Source of the DNA: Sphaerochaeta sp.
GTDB lineage: Bacteria; Spirochaetota; Spirochaetia; Sphaerochaetales; Sphaerochaetaceae
Length of the DNA: 43,908 nucleotides
Reading direction: 5' to 3'
NCBI GenBank assembly: GCA_003456855.1
Contig: DMOO01000060.1
Coordinates: 1-43,908 of the forward strand
Positions 8,761-18,027 of this stretch are shown piece by piece. A model generated the notes under the pieces. That model saw nothing but the letters and a program-made list of their open reading frames with translations. It did no database searches and was not told the origin of the DNA. Numbering within the stretch: position 1 is the stretch's first letter; every line of letters starts with the position of its first letter. Both the position numbers and the translations under genes were made by a program.

Positions 8761-9867
8761 TCAGTTGAGGTTCATCGGCATGATGACATGCAGGTAGTCC
8801 CTCTCAGGCTCTGACTTGACGGTGAATGGTCTGCCAGGCTCGCTGAACTCGATTCTGGCCTCTGTTCCGTCCATGACCTTGAGCGGACTGAGAAGGTAGG
8901 TGTAGTTCATTGCACATCTCTGAGGCTCACCCTCGTACTTGCAGGCGATCTCCTCTCTTCCGGCTCCGACATCGCTCTCGTCACAATAGATTGTCAGCTT
9001 GTTCTCATCGAACTCCATGACAAGCTTCTTGTACTTGCTCTCGACCAGGAGTGAGACTCTCTTGATTGCATTGCTTAGATCCTCGATGTTCACAATGCAG
9101 ACTCTGCTCTGGTTCTCTGGAATGACTCTCTTGTATGCAGGGAAGTCGTTCTTGATCAGTGAAGAGGAGATTGTGCAGCTTCCGAATCTAAGTGAGATTG
9201 AATTTGCCTCGACATTGACATCGAAGTCACCCTCACCTACTGAAAGCTTTCTGATCACATTGAGGAATCTGCTAGGAATGGTTGCCTTAGGGAAGTCTGG
9301 AATCTCACCCTCAAGCTGTCTGTTGATGTATGAAAGTCTTCTTCCGTCGGTTCCTACCATGACAAGTCCGTTTCCGTCCTTCTCAAGGAGAGCTCCGTTC
9401 ATTGCGTACTTTGACTCGTCATCGCTGACAGCGAAGATGACCTGGTTGATCATGTCAGTGAAGTCCTTCTGTGAGACTCTGAAGTATCCGTTCTCATCAC
9501 CGAAGGAAAGGCTTGGGAAGGCAGAAGCCTCGATGGTTCTGAGCTTGAACTCGATTGAGGTTCCCTCTGCATTGATCTTTATCTTCTCGTCAACATCCTC
9601 GAAGATGATGTTGCAGTCTTCCGGAAGGTTCTTGATGATATTGAGGAATTTGTCGCAGACGACTGTTGTGCTTCCGTCCTGCATTCCCTCAACGACCATC
9701 TCAGAGACATAGCTCATCTTCTGGTCGGTCGCCTTGATGGTGAGGTTGTTACCTTCAAGTGAAAGACAGACGTTTGCATAGATTGCAATCGTGTTTCTCT
9801 GTGATGTGAAGTCAAGTGCGTTTGAAAGTTCCTTAACAATCGCGTTTTTCTGACATACAAATTTCAT
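8761..9867 (-). CDS. dnaN: DNA polymerase III beta subunit (sliding clamp)
   Basis: Ring-shaped processivity clamp, 368 residues in three repeated domains. MKFVCQKNAIVKELSNALDF is the usual beginning. The ending RDYLHVIMPMNLN matches the family terminus (E. coli ends with MPMRL). The start at 9867 is chosen over the ATG two codons upstream because AGGAG directly abuts the upstream ATG but is properly spaced from 9867. It is followed by recF and dciA. Confidence 0.97.
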   Translation of the reverse strand: MKFVCQKNAIVKELSNALDFTSQRNTIAIYANVCLSLEGNNLTIKATDQKMSYVSEMVVEGMQDGSTTVVCDKFLNIIKNLPEDCNIIFEDVDEKIKINAEGTSIEFKLRTIEASAFPSLSFGDENGYFRVSQKDFTDMINQVIFAVSDDESKYAMNGALLEKDGNGLVMVGTDGRRLSYINRQLEGEIPDFPKATIPSRFLNVIRKLSVGEGDFDVNVEANSISLRFGSCTISSSLIKNDFPAYKRVIPENQSRVCIVNIEDLSNAIKRVSLLVESKYKKLVMEFDENKLTIYCDESDVGAGREEIACKYEGEPQRCAMNYTYLLSPLKVMDGTEARIEFSEPGRPFTVKSEPERDYLHVIMPMNLN

Positions 9868-10094
9868 AACCATCTCCTAGTCGATGATTGTTTTTAGATA
9901 ATCATCTTCTTTTAATCATCATAATAATACCACGAAAAATGTCCAAAAACCAACAATTCTTTATGGCACGGGGTTATATTTAGCACTCAATTTCTGAAAT
10001 GCTTGTTCACAACCTGTTCATAACTTTTCAGAACTTTCTGAATTGACATCGGAAGCACTGAAATGCACAGGTTATGAACAACCAGCAAACAGGA
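9868..10094. other. dnaN-dnaA intergenic region, candidate oriC
   Basis: A 227-base gap between two initiation genes near the strand switch. It holds an AT-rich stretch (about 9885-9945) containing ATAATAATA, resembling an unwinding element, and three copies of TGTTCAYAAC: TTGTTCACAAC at 10003-10013, TGTTCATAAC at 10015-10024, and an inverted TTGTTCATAAC at 10071-10081. The first matches the classic DnaA box TTATNCACA at seven of nine positions. The dnaA-gyrB gap is the alternative site. Assignment is by context and motif only. Confidence 0.5.
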
Positions 10095-11486
10095 TTATTT
10101 TCTTGATTCCAGCTTTATCTGGGTTTCAAGCTTCTCTATGACGTTGTTTATGTCCTTCTCGCTTGAGTTCAGCCTTGCCTCCATCTTCTGCACGTTGTAC
10201 ATGACTGTTGTGTGGTTCTTTCCGCCGAACTCGTATCCTATCTCCGTCGTTGAGAAGTCAGTCATGTTTCTGCAGAGGAACATTGCAATCTGTCTTGGAA
10301 GCACCACGCTCTGGTTCTTGCTCTTTCCCTTAATGTCTGAGGCGGAGACATTGAAGTAGTTTGCAACGACCTTGATTATCATATCTATTGATATACCGCT
10401 TGTGTCGTTGTTAGAGCTGATTATGTGTCTGAGCTGCTCCTTGGCAGTCTCAAGTGAGATGTCCTTGTGGAGAAGCTCGCTGTATGCAATGAGCTTTGTG
10501 AGGCATGACTCAAGGGCTCTGACGTTGCTTGAGATGTTAGTTGCAATGTAGTCGATGACCTCGTTGCTGAACTCAACACCCTTCTCCTGGCACTTCTTTC
10601 TCAGAATTGCGACCCTTGTCTCGTAGTTAGGTGGAAGAAGATCTATGTTAAGACCTCTCTCGAACCTGCTTCTGAGACGATCCGAGATGTCCTTCAGCTC
10701 CTCTACAGGTCTATCACAGGTGAAAACTATCTGGCGCCCGGTCTCATACAGGTCGTTGAATGTGTTGAACAACTCCTGCTGGACTCCCTGCTTTCCCTGG
10801 AGAAAATGGATGTCGTCTATCAGCAGAACGGCCACTTTTCTGTACTTGTTCTTGAACTGTTGAGGGTTTTTGTCGTTAAGAGACTGGATGTACTCGTTTG
10901 TGAAGTTCTCTGCAGTGACATAAGAGACCTTAAGTTTAGTGTTCTCCTTGAGATAGTTGCCGATGCTCTGGATGAGATGAGTCTTTCCAAGACCTACTCC
11001 TCCATATAATAAACATGGATTGTATGCCGAACCCGGATTCTTAGCTATTGCCATACAGGCACTGTAAGCGAAGTTGCTGTTGTCTCCAGGAATGAAGGAA
11101 TCGAAGGTATAGGCTGCATTCAATGTGCTGTCTTCGGAATTCTTTGATGATGTCTGTCTGGTCCTCTGCTCTGAAGGCTTCTTTTCTGCCGCAGGCTGTG
11201 AAAATGCCTTCTCCTTCTTCTGGTCGGTATTTGAAGCCTGTGAACCCTTCCTGATCTCGAAGGTGACGTAATAATCAGCCTCGCCAAGCTCACTTAAGGT
11301 GTTCTCTATGAGAACTTTGTAGGCAGACTCGAATCTGTCCCTGACAAAGGCGGAAGGAACGTAAAGAGTGACCTTCCCGTCATTCTCGGATCCGAATGAC
11401 AGACGGGTGAACCATGAGGAAAATTCGTTCTCCGGCAATGATTCCTTTATCTGATTTATAGTCCTGTTCCAAAGTTCCTCTGTCAT
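10095..11486 (-). CDS. dnaA: Chromosomal replication initiator DnaA
   Basis: AAA+ initiator that binds and opens oriC. From the ATG at 11486 the protein has 463 residues; the frame upstream reads into the promoter. Domain I begins EELWNRTINQIKESLPENEF. A low-complexity linker follows. The AAA+ core has Walker A YGGVGLGKTHL, Walker B LLIDDIHFL and the RLRSRFERG box. C-terminal domain IV has the GGKNHTTVMYNVQKME recognition helix. A GAGG site lies before the start. The gene is divergent from gyrB. Confidence 0.98.
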   Translation of the reverse strand: MTEELWNRTINQIKESLPENEFSSWFTRLSFGSENDGKVTLYVPSAFVRDRFESAYKVLIENTLSELGEADYYVTFEIRKGSQASNTDQKKEKAFSQPAAEKKPSEQRTRQTSSKNSEDSTLNAAYTFDSFIPGDNSNFAYSACMAIAKNPGSAYNPCLLYGGVGLGKTHLIQSIGNYLKENTKLKVSYVTAENFTNEYIQSLNDKNPQQFKNKYRKVAVLLIDDIHFLQGKQGVQQELFNTFNDLYETGRQIVFTCDRPVEELKDISDRLRSRFERGLNIDLLPPNYETRVAILRKKCQEKGVEFSNEVIDYIATNISSNVRALESCLTKLIAYSELLHKDISLETAKEQLRHIISSNNDTSGISIDMIIKVVANYFNVSASDIKGKSKNQSVVLPRQIAMFLCRNMTDFSTTEIGYEFGGKNHTTVMYNVQKMEARLNSSEKDINNVIEKLETQIKLESRK

Positions 11487-11508
11487 TTCAAAATACCTCG
11501 TAACGAAT

Positions 11509-11537
11509 ATATTAACTTGGAAAGCAGTCGTTTTCAA
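11509..11537 (-). promoter_or_regulatory. Likely dnaA promoter
   Basis: Minus-strand TTGAAA (11532-11537) and TAATAT (11509-11514) with a 17-base spacer, about 23 bases upstream of the dnaA start. Confidence 0.65.
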
Positions 11538-11587
11538 GGCGAATGCAACAAAACTTGGGCCTCGAAAATATGAATATAGCTTCAATT

Positions 11588-11617
11588 TTGACGTATTTTA
11601 GATTTCCGTGATATTGT
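11588..11617 (+). promoter_or_regulatory. Possible gyrB promoter
   Basis: TTGACG (11588-11593) and TATTGT (11612-11617) with an 18-base spacer, 60 bases before gyrB in an AT-rich leader. An AAGGA site precedes the gyrB ATG. Confidence 0.4.
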
Positions 11618-11677
11618 AAACTTTCACTAATTTATATATTATTAAAATATTCTAAAACATCTTAAGGATTATCATTA

Positions 11678-13687
11678 ATGAATGAAGAGAACATCAACGA
11701 AGAGGAAATGAACAACCTTGCTCATACCTCTGCAGAGTACACGGGTGAAAACATCCAGGTCCTTAAGGGACTTGAGGCCGTCCGTGTAAGACCTGGTATG
11801 TACATAGGATCAACAGGTCCTGATGGACTTCACCATCTGGTCTATGAGGTTATTGACAACTCCATTGATGAGGCCGTGGCCGGATACTGCGACACCATCA
11901 AGGTCACAATAGACAAGGGAAACTACGTCACCGTTGAGGACAACGGAAGAGGCATCCCTGTAGACATCCATCCAACAGAGGGGATCTCGACCCTTGAGGT
12001 TGCACTCTGTCACCTCCACGCAGGTGGAAAGTTCAACGGCGGAGCCTATAAGGTCTCCGGCGGACTCCACGGCGTCGGTGTCAGCGTTGTAAACGCACTC
12101 TCAGACCACCTTGTGGCAACGGTTCACCGTGCTCCTGACATGTATCAGCAGGAGTACCATTTCGGCGAGCCTGTGGCCCCTGTGGCCAAGGTTGGCACCA
12201 CCGAGAAGAGAGGAACGACCATCAAGTTCCATCCGGACACCTCCATCATGGAAGGTGATGACTTCAACTTCAACGTTCTCTGCGAGCGTTTCAGAGAGCT
12301 TGCCTTCCTGAACAAGGGCATCGTCATCACGGCCATCGACAACAGAGAAGAGGTCCCGGAGGAGAAGGTATTCCACTTCGAAGGCGGAATAAAGGACTTC
12401 GTCTCCTACATCAACAAGAACAAGAAGATCATCCCTGAGGGAACAGAGCCAATCTACTTCAGCGGTGAGAGAGAGAACGACAACGGTGCTGCAATTGTCG
12501 AGTTCTCGCTTCAGTACAACGACAGATTCGACGAGAACATCCACACCTTCGCAAACAACATCAACACACGTGAAGGTGGAAAGCATCTCATCGGATTCAC
12601 AAGCGGCCTTGTTGCATGCTTCAAGAACCAGCTCCAGAACCACATGAAGGAACTGGTAGGAAAGAACAAGAATGCAGAGGCTTTCTTCGAGTCGGAGGAC
12701 TTCAAGGAAGGTTTCAACTCCGACGTCCGTGAAGGTCTCAGCGCAGTCGTCTCCGTCAAGATCACAAACCCTCAGTTCGAAGGCCAGACCAAGATGAAGC
12801 TTGGTAACTCCTACGTCCAGGGAATCGTGTATAGTTTTGTATATCAGAAACTTAACGACTATTTCGACGAGCATCCGGATCAGATTCTCATCCTTCTCCA
12901 GAAGACGGTCGCCTCCTCCAAGGCAAGAATCGCAGCCAAGAAGGCACGCGAGAACGCCCGTAAAAAGGGCGGAGTAAGTCTTCCTGGAAAACTTGCCGAC
13001 TGCAGCGAGAAAGACCCGTCAAAGTGCGAAATTTTCATCGTGGAGGGAGATTCTGCAGGTGGAAGCGCCAAGCAAGGGCGTGACAGAACAATCCAGGCGA
13101 TCCTCCCTCTCTGGGGAAAGATGCTTAACGTCGAGAAGACCCGTGAGGACAAGGTTGAAGGAAATGACAAGCTCCAGCCTGTCATCGACTCCATCGGAGC
13201 AGGACTTGGTGCAAACTTCGATGTCACAAAGGCCAGATACCATAAGGTAATCATCATGGCTGATGCTGATGTCGACGGATCTCATATCAGAACACTGCTT
13301 CTCACCTTCTTCTTCAGATACATGAGACCTCTCATCGACGCAGGTTATGTGTACTTCGCAATGCCTCCTCTCTATAAGATCGCCATCAAGGGAAAGGACT
13401 ACTACGCCTTCAATGACGATGACAAGGCAAAGATCCTTGCAGACCACGGCGAGAGCGAGTCTGATTCGAAGAACGTGAAGATCCAGCGCTACAAAGGTCT
13501 TGGTGAAATGAACCCTGAGCAGCTTTGGGAGACCACAATGAACCCTGAGACAAGGTTCATCGGACAGGTTCACCTCTCCGACGCGGTAGAGGCAGACCAG
13601 GTGTTCTCCACTCTTATGGGTGAGGAGGTCGAGCCAAGGCGCGACTTCATCGAGCAGAATGCAACTTATGCACAGATCGATGCTTGA
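11678..13687 (+). CDS. gyrB: DNA gyrase subunit B
   Basis: ATPase subunit of type II topoisomerase that introduces negative supercoils, 669 residues. GHKL ATPase motifs: YEVIDNSIDEAVAGYC, VEDNGRGIPVDIH and SGGLHGVGVSVVNALS. TOPRIM motifs: FIVEGDSAGGSAKQGRDR and MADADVDGSHIRTLLL. The C-terminal QRYKGLGEMNPEQLWETTMNP is complete. The short length means it lacks the insertion seen in enterobacterial GyrB. First plus-strand gene at the strand switch, 13 bases ahead of gyrA. Confidence 0.98.
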   Translation: MNEENINEEEMNNLAHTSAEYTGENIQVLKGLEAVRVRPGMYIGSTGPDGLHHLVYEVIDNSIDEAVAGYCDTIKVTIDKGNYVTVEDNGRGIPVDIHPTEGISTLEVALCHLHAGGKFNGGAYKVSGGLHGVGVSVVNALSDHLVATVHRAPDMYQQEYHFGEPVAPVAKVGTTEKRGTTIKFHPDTSIMEGDDFNFNVLCERFRELAFLNKGIVITAIDNREEVPEEKVFHFEGGIKDFVSYINKNKKIIPEGTEPIYFSGERENDNGAAIVEFSLQYNDRFDENIHTFANNINTREGGKHLIGFTSGLVACFKNQLQNHMKELVGKNKNAEAFFESEDFKEGFNSDVREGLSAVVSVKITNPQFEGQTKMKLGNSYVQGIVYSFVYQKLNDYFDEHPDQILILLQKTVASSKARIAAKKARENARKKGGVSLPGKLADCSEKDPSKCEIFIVEGDSAGGSAKQGRDRTIQAILPLWGKMLNVEKTREDKVEGNDKLQPVIDSIGAGLGANFDVTKARYHKVIIMADADVDGSHIRTLLLTFFFRYMRPLIDAGYVYFAMPPLYKIAIKGKDYYAFNDDDKAKILADHGESESDSKNVKIQRYKGLGEMNPEQLWETTMNPETRFIGQVHLSDAVEADQVFSTLMGEEVEPRRDFIEQNATYAQIDA

Positions 13688-13700
13688 CGGGAGGTTATAA

Positions 13701-16235
13701 ATGGAAGAGGAAATCAAAAGCAGAGTACTTGTCTCAGACCTCTCGGAGGAGATGAGAAAGAGTTATCTCGACTATGCAATGTCAGTCATAGTCAGCCGTG
13801 CACTTCCAGATGTGCGTGATGGTCTCAAGCCTGTCCACAGGAGAATCCTGTACGATATGTATGACCTGGGCATCAAGAGCACCGGATCCTTCAAGAAGTG
13901 TGCACGTACCGTTGGAGACGTTCTCGGTAAGTTCCACCCACACGGAGACGCATCGGTCTACGATGCCCTTGTCCGTCTGGCACAGGACTTCTCGATGCGC
14001 TACCCTGTCATCAAGCCACAGGGAAACTTCGGTTCAATCGATGGTGATCCACCAGCAGCATACAGATACACAGAGGCCAAGATGGCCAAGATGGGTGAGC
14101 TCATGCTCCAGGACATCGACAAAGAGACCGTCAACATGGTCCCTAACTTCGATGAGTCCCTGAAGGAGCCTGAGGTTCTTCCAGCAGGTTTCCCGTTCCT
14201 TCTTGCAAACGGAACAAGCGGTATTGCAGTCGGAATGGCAACCAACATGCCACCACACAACCTTCGTGAGATCTGCGATGCACTGTGTGCAATGATCGAG
14301 AATCCGGACATAACAACCCCTGAGTTGATGAACTACATCAAGGGACCTGACTTCCCTACTGCCGCCAAGATCTGCGGTGTCAAGGGAATACGTGATGCCT
14401 TCGAGACAGGTCGTGGAAAGATCGTCATGCGCGGCGTCTACCACATCGAGGACCACAAGACACACGAGTCCATCGTCTTCACAGAGATCCCTTACCAGGT
14501 CAACAAGGCCGAGCTGGTCAAGCATATCGACGAGCTCAGAAAGGACGATGTTCTTAAGGACATCTCAACGATCAGAGATGAGTCCGGACGTGATGGAATC
14601 AGAATTGTAATCGAGCTCAAGAAGGATGCTGTTCCAGAGATCGCTGTGAACCATCTGTTCCTGAACACACAGCTCCAGTGCAACTTCAACGTCAACAACC
14701 TAGCTCTTGTTGAAGGCAGACCTAAATGCTTGACACTCAAGGATATGCTTTACTACTACCTTGAGCACAGGAAGGACGTCACAACAAGAAGGACAAAGTT
14801 TGACCTTGCCAAGGCACAGGAGAGAGAGCACATTCTGCTTGGTCTGAAGATCGGTCTTGAGAACATCGACCAGGTCATCGAGATCATCAAGCAGAGCGCC
14901 AACAACGATGAGGCCTCAACCAATCTGCAGGCCACCTTCGGACTCTCCGACAAGCAGGCTAACGCAATCATCCAGATGAGACTTGGAAGACTCAGCCACA
15001 TGGAGACCCAAGAGATCATCGATGAGTTGAATGAGCTCGAGGTCAAGATCGCCTTCTACAAGGAGCTTCTCTCCGATGAGGTGAAGATGCTCCATGAGGT
15101 CGAGCTTGAGATTCAGCAGCTCTCTGCAGACTACGGTGATGACAGACGCACAATTATCGAGACCCGTGAGGTCGACGGTCTTGTGGACAAGGACTTCATC
15201 AAGAAGGAGGAAGTTGTCGTAGTCATAACAAACAAGGGCTTCGTGAAGCGTGTCTCAGCCGATGAATACAAGTCCCAGGGACGCGGAGGAAAGGGCGTCA
15301 AGGGCGCAGCTCTCAGAGATGAGGACTTCGTCGAGCACCTGTTCTCAGCCTTCTCCCATGACCATATCCTGTTCATCACAAACTACGGAAAGGCATTCTG
15401 CCTTGAGGTCTGGGAGCTTCCAGAGGGCCAGAAGGTCGGTAAGGGAGTCAACATCAAGGCTGTCCTTCCTAAGATCGAGGATGGCGAGAGCATCTCGGCA
15501 ATCATCGACTTCAAGGAGTTCGATGAGACCAAGAGCATCCTCATGGCAACAAAGAACGGCGTCGTGAAGCAGGTCAAGCTCAATGACTTCATCAACGGCA
15601 GGAAGAACGGAATCAGGGCAATCACTCTTGATGAGGGCGATTCACTGGTCAAATGTCTGTTCGTCAACGAAGGCGATGAGGCCATGCTGGTATCCAGAAA
15701 CGGAAAGGGACTCAGATTCAGCGTCGATGATGTCAGAGTCATGGGTCGTCCGGCACGTGGAGTTCGCGGCATGAACCTTGCTGAAGGTGATGAGATCGTC
15801 GGTCTGGTCAAGGTCGAGGATGACAAGACAATCATTCTGGTGACCAACCAGGGCAAGGGAAAACAGGTCGAGTTCAACCTCTTCATGAGACATGGAAGAG
15901 GTACCAACGGACAGACTATCTACAAGCTTGTAGATGATACGTATCTTGTTTCTGCACTTGGAGTTAACGATGAAAATGATGTCGTCTGCATCACCAAGAA
16001 AGGACAGACGATAAGGACCCACGTCAACGGCATTTCCAACCAGGGAAGAAGCGCTGCAGGAGTCAATGTATTCAAGATGAAAACCGATGACGACTACATC
16101 GTGGCAATGACAGTGACCGACTATCAGGAGGACGAGCCAGAGGAGGAAGAGACCCCGGTCGATAGCAACACAGCCGAACTCGGAACGACTCAGGAAGCCC
16201 CTGAAACCACAACTCCAGAAGAGGAGCAGAATTAA
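13701..16235 (+). CDS. gyrA: DNA gyrase subunit A
   Basis: Breakage-reunion subunit, 844 residues. The catalytic Tyr is about residue 123 in [10 protein letters not shown]. The quinolone-resistance region reads [16 protein letters not shown], so the residue at E. coli position 83 is Ala (about residue 84 here), and the Asp87 equivalent is kept. The C-terminal beta-pinwheel has the GyrA box QGRGGKG. The tail is acidic and low in complexity ([10 protein letters not shown]...). GGGAGG lies before the ATG. GyrA rather than ParC is indicated by the GyrA box and coupling to gyrB. Confidence 0.98.
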   Translation: MEEEIKSRVLVSDLSEEMRKSYLDYAMSVIVSRALPDVRDGLKPVHRRILYDMYDLGIKSTGSFKKCARTVGDVLGKFHPHGDASVYDALVRLAQDFSMRYPVIKPQGNFGSIDGDPPAAYRYTEAKMAKMGELMLQDIDKETVNMVPNFDESLKEPEVLPAGFPFLLANGTSGIAVGMATNMPPHNLREICDALCAMIENPDITTPELMNYIKGPDFPTAAKICGVKGIRDAFETGRGKIVMRGVYHIEDHKTHESIVFTEIPYQVNKAELVKHIDELRKDDVLKDISTIRDESGRDGIRIVIELKKDAVPEIAVNHLFLNTQLQCNFNVNNLALVEGRPKCLTLKDMLYYYLEHRKDVTTRRTKFDLAKAQEREHILLGLKIGLENIDQVIEIIKQSANNDEASTNLQATFGLSDKQANAIIQMRLGRLSHMETQEIIDELNELEVKIAFYKELLSDEVKMLHEVELEIQQLSADYGDDRRTIIETREVDGLVDKDFIKKEEVVVVITNKGFVKRVSADEYKSQGRGGKGVKGAALRDEDFVEHLFSAFSHDHILFITNYGKAFCLEVWELPEGQKVGKGVNIKAVLPKIEDGESISAIIDFKEFDETKSILMATKNGVVKQVKLNDFINGRKNGIRAITLDEGDSLVKCLFVNEGDEAMLVSRNGKGLRFSVDDVRVMGRPARGVRGMNLAEGDEIVGLVKVEDDKTIILVTNQGKGKQVEFNLFMRHGRGTNGQTIYKLVDDTYLVSALGVNDENDVVCITKKGQTIRTHVNGISNQGRSAAGVNVFKMKTDDDYIVAMTVTDYQEDEPEEEETPVDSNTAELGTTQEAPETTTPEEEQN

Positions 16236-16267
16236 CAAAAAAGGGTCCTAAAAGTCCAAATCATTCT

Positions 16268-16330
16268 GTTACTATGTATAGTAACAACCCACAAAAACCG
16301 CATTCTAGACCCCTGGAATGCGGTTTTTTG
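16268..16330 (+). terminator. gyrBA terminator, preceded by a small inverted repeat
   Basis: The strong hairpin pairs AAACCGCATTC (about 16295-16305) with GAATGCGGTTT (16316-16326) and continues into a T run. Upstream, GTTACTA/TAGTAAC (16268-16285) forms a second, 7-bp inverted repeat. Confidence 0.85.
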
Positions 16331-16464
16331 TTGTTTCCGGGAAATTTCAAAAATTGAACCAAGTAAAATCCAAAAACTGAAAAGACCAGGTAAGGGACCA
16401 AGGCAAGAAAGACCCAAACGAAAGCAGATCCATTGTCGAACTAACCTGTCTTCTCCCTCGGTAA

Positions 16465-16480
16465 CGTTTCACGTGAAACA
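16465..16480. promoter_or_regulatory. parS site 1
   Basis: Palindrome GTTTCACGTGAAAC with 16-mer edges C and A. It matches the conserved bacterial parS consensus recognised by chromosomal ParB, whose gene lies about 1.5 kb away. It is one of four copies in 466 bp. Confidence 0.92.
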
Positions 16481-16495
16481 TCAACAACCATTTTT

Positions 16496-16565
16496 TGAGA
16501 CAAAGAAGAAAAGAGAAAAAGAAGAGAAAGACAGAGAGGGAAACTTTCAGAAAAGAAAATCTCTG
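16496..16565. other. Polypurine tract between parS sites 1 and 2
   Basis: About 70 bases on the plus strand that are almost entirely A and G, with few interruptions. An 80-codon frame on the other strand across it is a low-complexity artefact (Phe/Leu runs). The rest of 16236-16930 is AT-rich and shows no gene on either strand beyond the terminator and parS sites. Confidence 0.6.
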
Positions 16566-16593
16566 GATCCCAAAGAAAAAAAATAACAATCAA

Positions 16594-16609
16594 TGTTTCA
16601 CGTGAAACG
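16594..16609. promoter_or_regulatory. parS site 2
   Basis: Same 14-bp palindromic core GTTTCACGTGAAAC (16595-16608), flanked by T and G. Confidence 0.92.
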
Positions 16610-16817
16610 CTTTTAAGGTGGATTTATAAGAAAAACAGAAAATGTACGAAACTAAAATTGCTAAACAGAATTTATGATTTTTGTTTTTGAATTAATTTTT
16701 AAAAAAATTGATATAGCGAAGATTTTTTGAAGAAAAAGTTTCTCTGATTAATCAATAATACTGTTCTGTGGTGCATTCTTTTGTTTCTGAGCTGTAATAG
16801 TAGGTCTTTTATCAAAA

Positions 16818-16833
16818 TGTTTCACGTGAAACG
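16818..16833. promoter_or_regulatory. parS site 3
   Basis: Same core at 16819-16832, flanked by T and G, in an AT-rich stretch. Confidence 0.92.
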
Positions 16834-16884
16834 CTGTTTTTGGATTCTGGGAGATGTTTGGATAGATATCTGGGGCATAAAGGT

Positions 16885-16910
16885 AAAAAAATACCGGGCC
16901 GAAGCCCGGT
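16885..16910 (-). terminator. Intrinsic terminator of the nfu gene
   Basis: Minus-strand hairpin ACCGGGC/GCCCGGT (16893-16899 with 16904-16910) around a four-base loop, then A and seven T (16885-16891). It lies 20 bases past the nfu stop, beyond parS site 4. Confidence 0.8.
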
Positions 16911-16914
16911 TGAG

Positions 16915-16930
16915 TGTTTCACGTGAAACG
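16915..16930. promoter_or_regulatory. parS site 4, inside the nfu 3' untranslated region
   Basis: Same core at 16916-16929. It abuts the nfu stop codon and precedes that gene's terminator, so transcription of nfu runs through the site. Confidence 0.92.
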
Positions 16931-17173
16931 CTATCTTTCTTCAAGTGTAAGGTCGACAACCTCAAGTTTGTCGTCAACATTATACTTCAACATTCTTTCA
17001 ACTCCATTCTTAAGGGTCATTTCTGCCATCATGCAGCCAGCACAGGCGCCCTGGAGCCTAACATAGACCTTATAGCCTTCCAATTTAACGAATTCGATAT
17101 CTCCACCGTCGTTCTGGAGGGATGGTCTGACATATTTGATTGCTTCGACTACTTTGCTCTCTAGATCTTCCAT
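16931..17173 (-). CDS. NifU-like C-terminal (Nfu) iron-sulfur carrier
   Basis: Single-domain Nfu protein of 80 residues that would carry or deliver Fe-S clusters. It has the complete domain: IKYVRPSLQNDGGDIEFVKLEG followed by the LQGACAGCMMAEMTLKNGVE signature with the CxxC cluster ligand pair. There is no A-type or scaffold domain, so it is the short form. Faces away from parA, with a divergent promoter region of about 95 bp. AGGAGG lies 12 bases before the ATG, somewhat far. Confidence 0.92.
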   Translation of the reverse strand: MEDLESKVVEAIKYVRPSLQNDGGDIEFVKLEGYKVYVRLQGACAGCMMAEMTLKNGVERMLKYNVDDKLEVVDLTLEER

Positions 17174-17268
17174 CGCTCAGTCGTCCTCCTGCCATTAAAT
17201 TTAGATTAAGGCGATTAATAAGTCAATATTATGGTGACTTTTAAGTTTTTTTGTTTTATATTGATTTT

Positions 17269-18027
17269 ATGCAGGCTAAGAAAATAATTTATTTGAATCA
17301 GAAAGGTGGTGTGGGAAAGACTACCACTGCCGTTAATGTTGGTTCTGCCCTGGCAAGAGAAGGGTACAAGGTTCTTCTTGTAGATCTTGATTCGCAGGGA
17401 AATATGTCCAGTTCTGTATCTGCTGACACCTCAAAACCTGGTATTTATGAGCTTTTGGCTGGTGAAGCTGATATTTCTGCTGTTCAGACAACACCTGTAG
17501 AAGGGCTTTTCTGCCTTAGTGGCGGTATAAATATGGCTGGACTGGCCATTGAGCTGGTCGATGAAGAAGATAGAGAGTTCTTTTTGAGGGATGCTCTTGC
17601 TCCTCTTGATACTGAATTTGATTTCATCTTTGCGGATTGTCCTCCAGCATTGGATCTGGTGACAATGAATGCTCTTTGCTGGGCAGACAGTGTTGTGATT
17701 CCTATGCAGTGTGAATATTTCGCAATGGAAGGCTTGAATTTGCTGCTTAGAACGGTTAATTCCGTCAAAAAACACCTGAATCCTGGTCTTGAGGTACTTG
17801 GAATTGTCTTCACAATGTATTCCAAGCGTGCAAATCTCAACAATGAAGTCGTTGAAGACATCACAACTTACTTCAAGGATCTTGTTTTTGAGACGAAAAT
17901 CCCTAGAAATGTGCGTTTGAGCGAGGCTCCATCTCATGGATTGCCTATAAATGCATATGATAACAGCTGCTCTGGTGCAAAGGCGTATGCTGCACTTGCA
18001 AAGGAGGTTTTAAGCCGTGCCAATTAA
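17269..18027 (+). CDS. parA: Chromosome-partitioning ATPase ParA (Soj)
   Basis: Walker-type ATPase of 252 residues that drives origin segregation with ParB-parS. Deviant Walker A KGGVGKTTTAVNVG is at about residues 11-24, switch II is VDLDSQGNMSS, and FADCPPALDLVTMNAL follows. No long N-terminal DNA-binding region, so it is the chromosomal Soj type. ATG at 17269 is preferred to an in-frame TTG at 17251 because homologues begin just before the IYLNQKGG strand. No convincing ribosome site precedes it; the leader is T-rich. Overlaps parB by 11 bases. Confidence 0.96.
   Translation: MQAKKIIYLNQKGGVGKTTTAVNVGSALAREGYKVLLVDLDSQGNMSSSVSADTSKPGIYELLAGEADISAVQTTPVEGLFCLSGGINMAGLAIELVDEEDREFFLRDALAPLDTEFDFIFADCPPALDLVTMNALCWADSVVIPMQCEYFAMEGLNLLLRTVNSVKKHLNPGLEVLGIVFTMYSKRANLNNEVVEDITTYFKDLVFETKIPRNVRLSEAPSHGLPINAYDNSCSGAKAYAALAKEVLSRAN

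Noticed and set aside
12101..12874. Long antisense frames inside gyrB, gyrA, yidC, ygiQ and Fe-ADH
   Set aside because: Shadows of genes with strong codon bias; low-complexity translations without domains.
16347..16589. 80-codon minus-strand frame in the gyrA-nfu gap
   Set aside because: It lies on the polypurine tract and a parS site; the Phe/Leu-rich product is an artefact of base composition.
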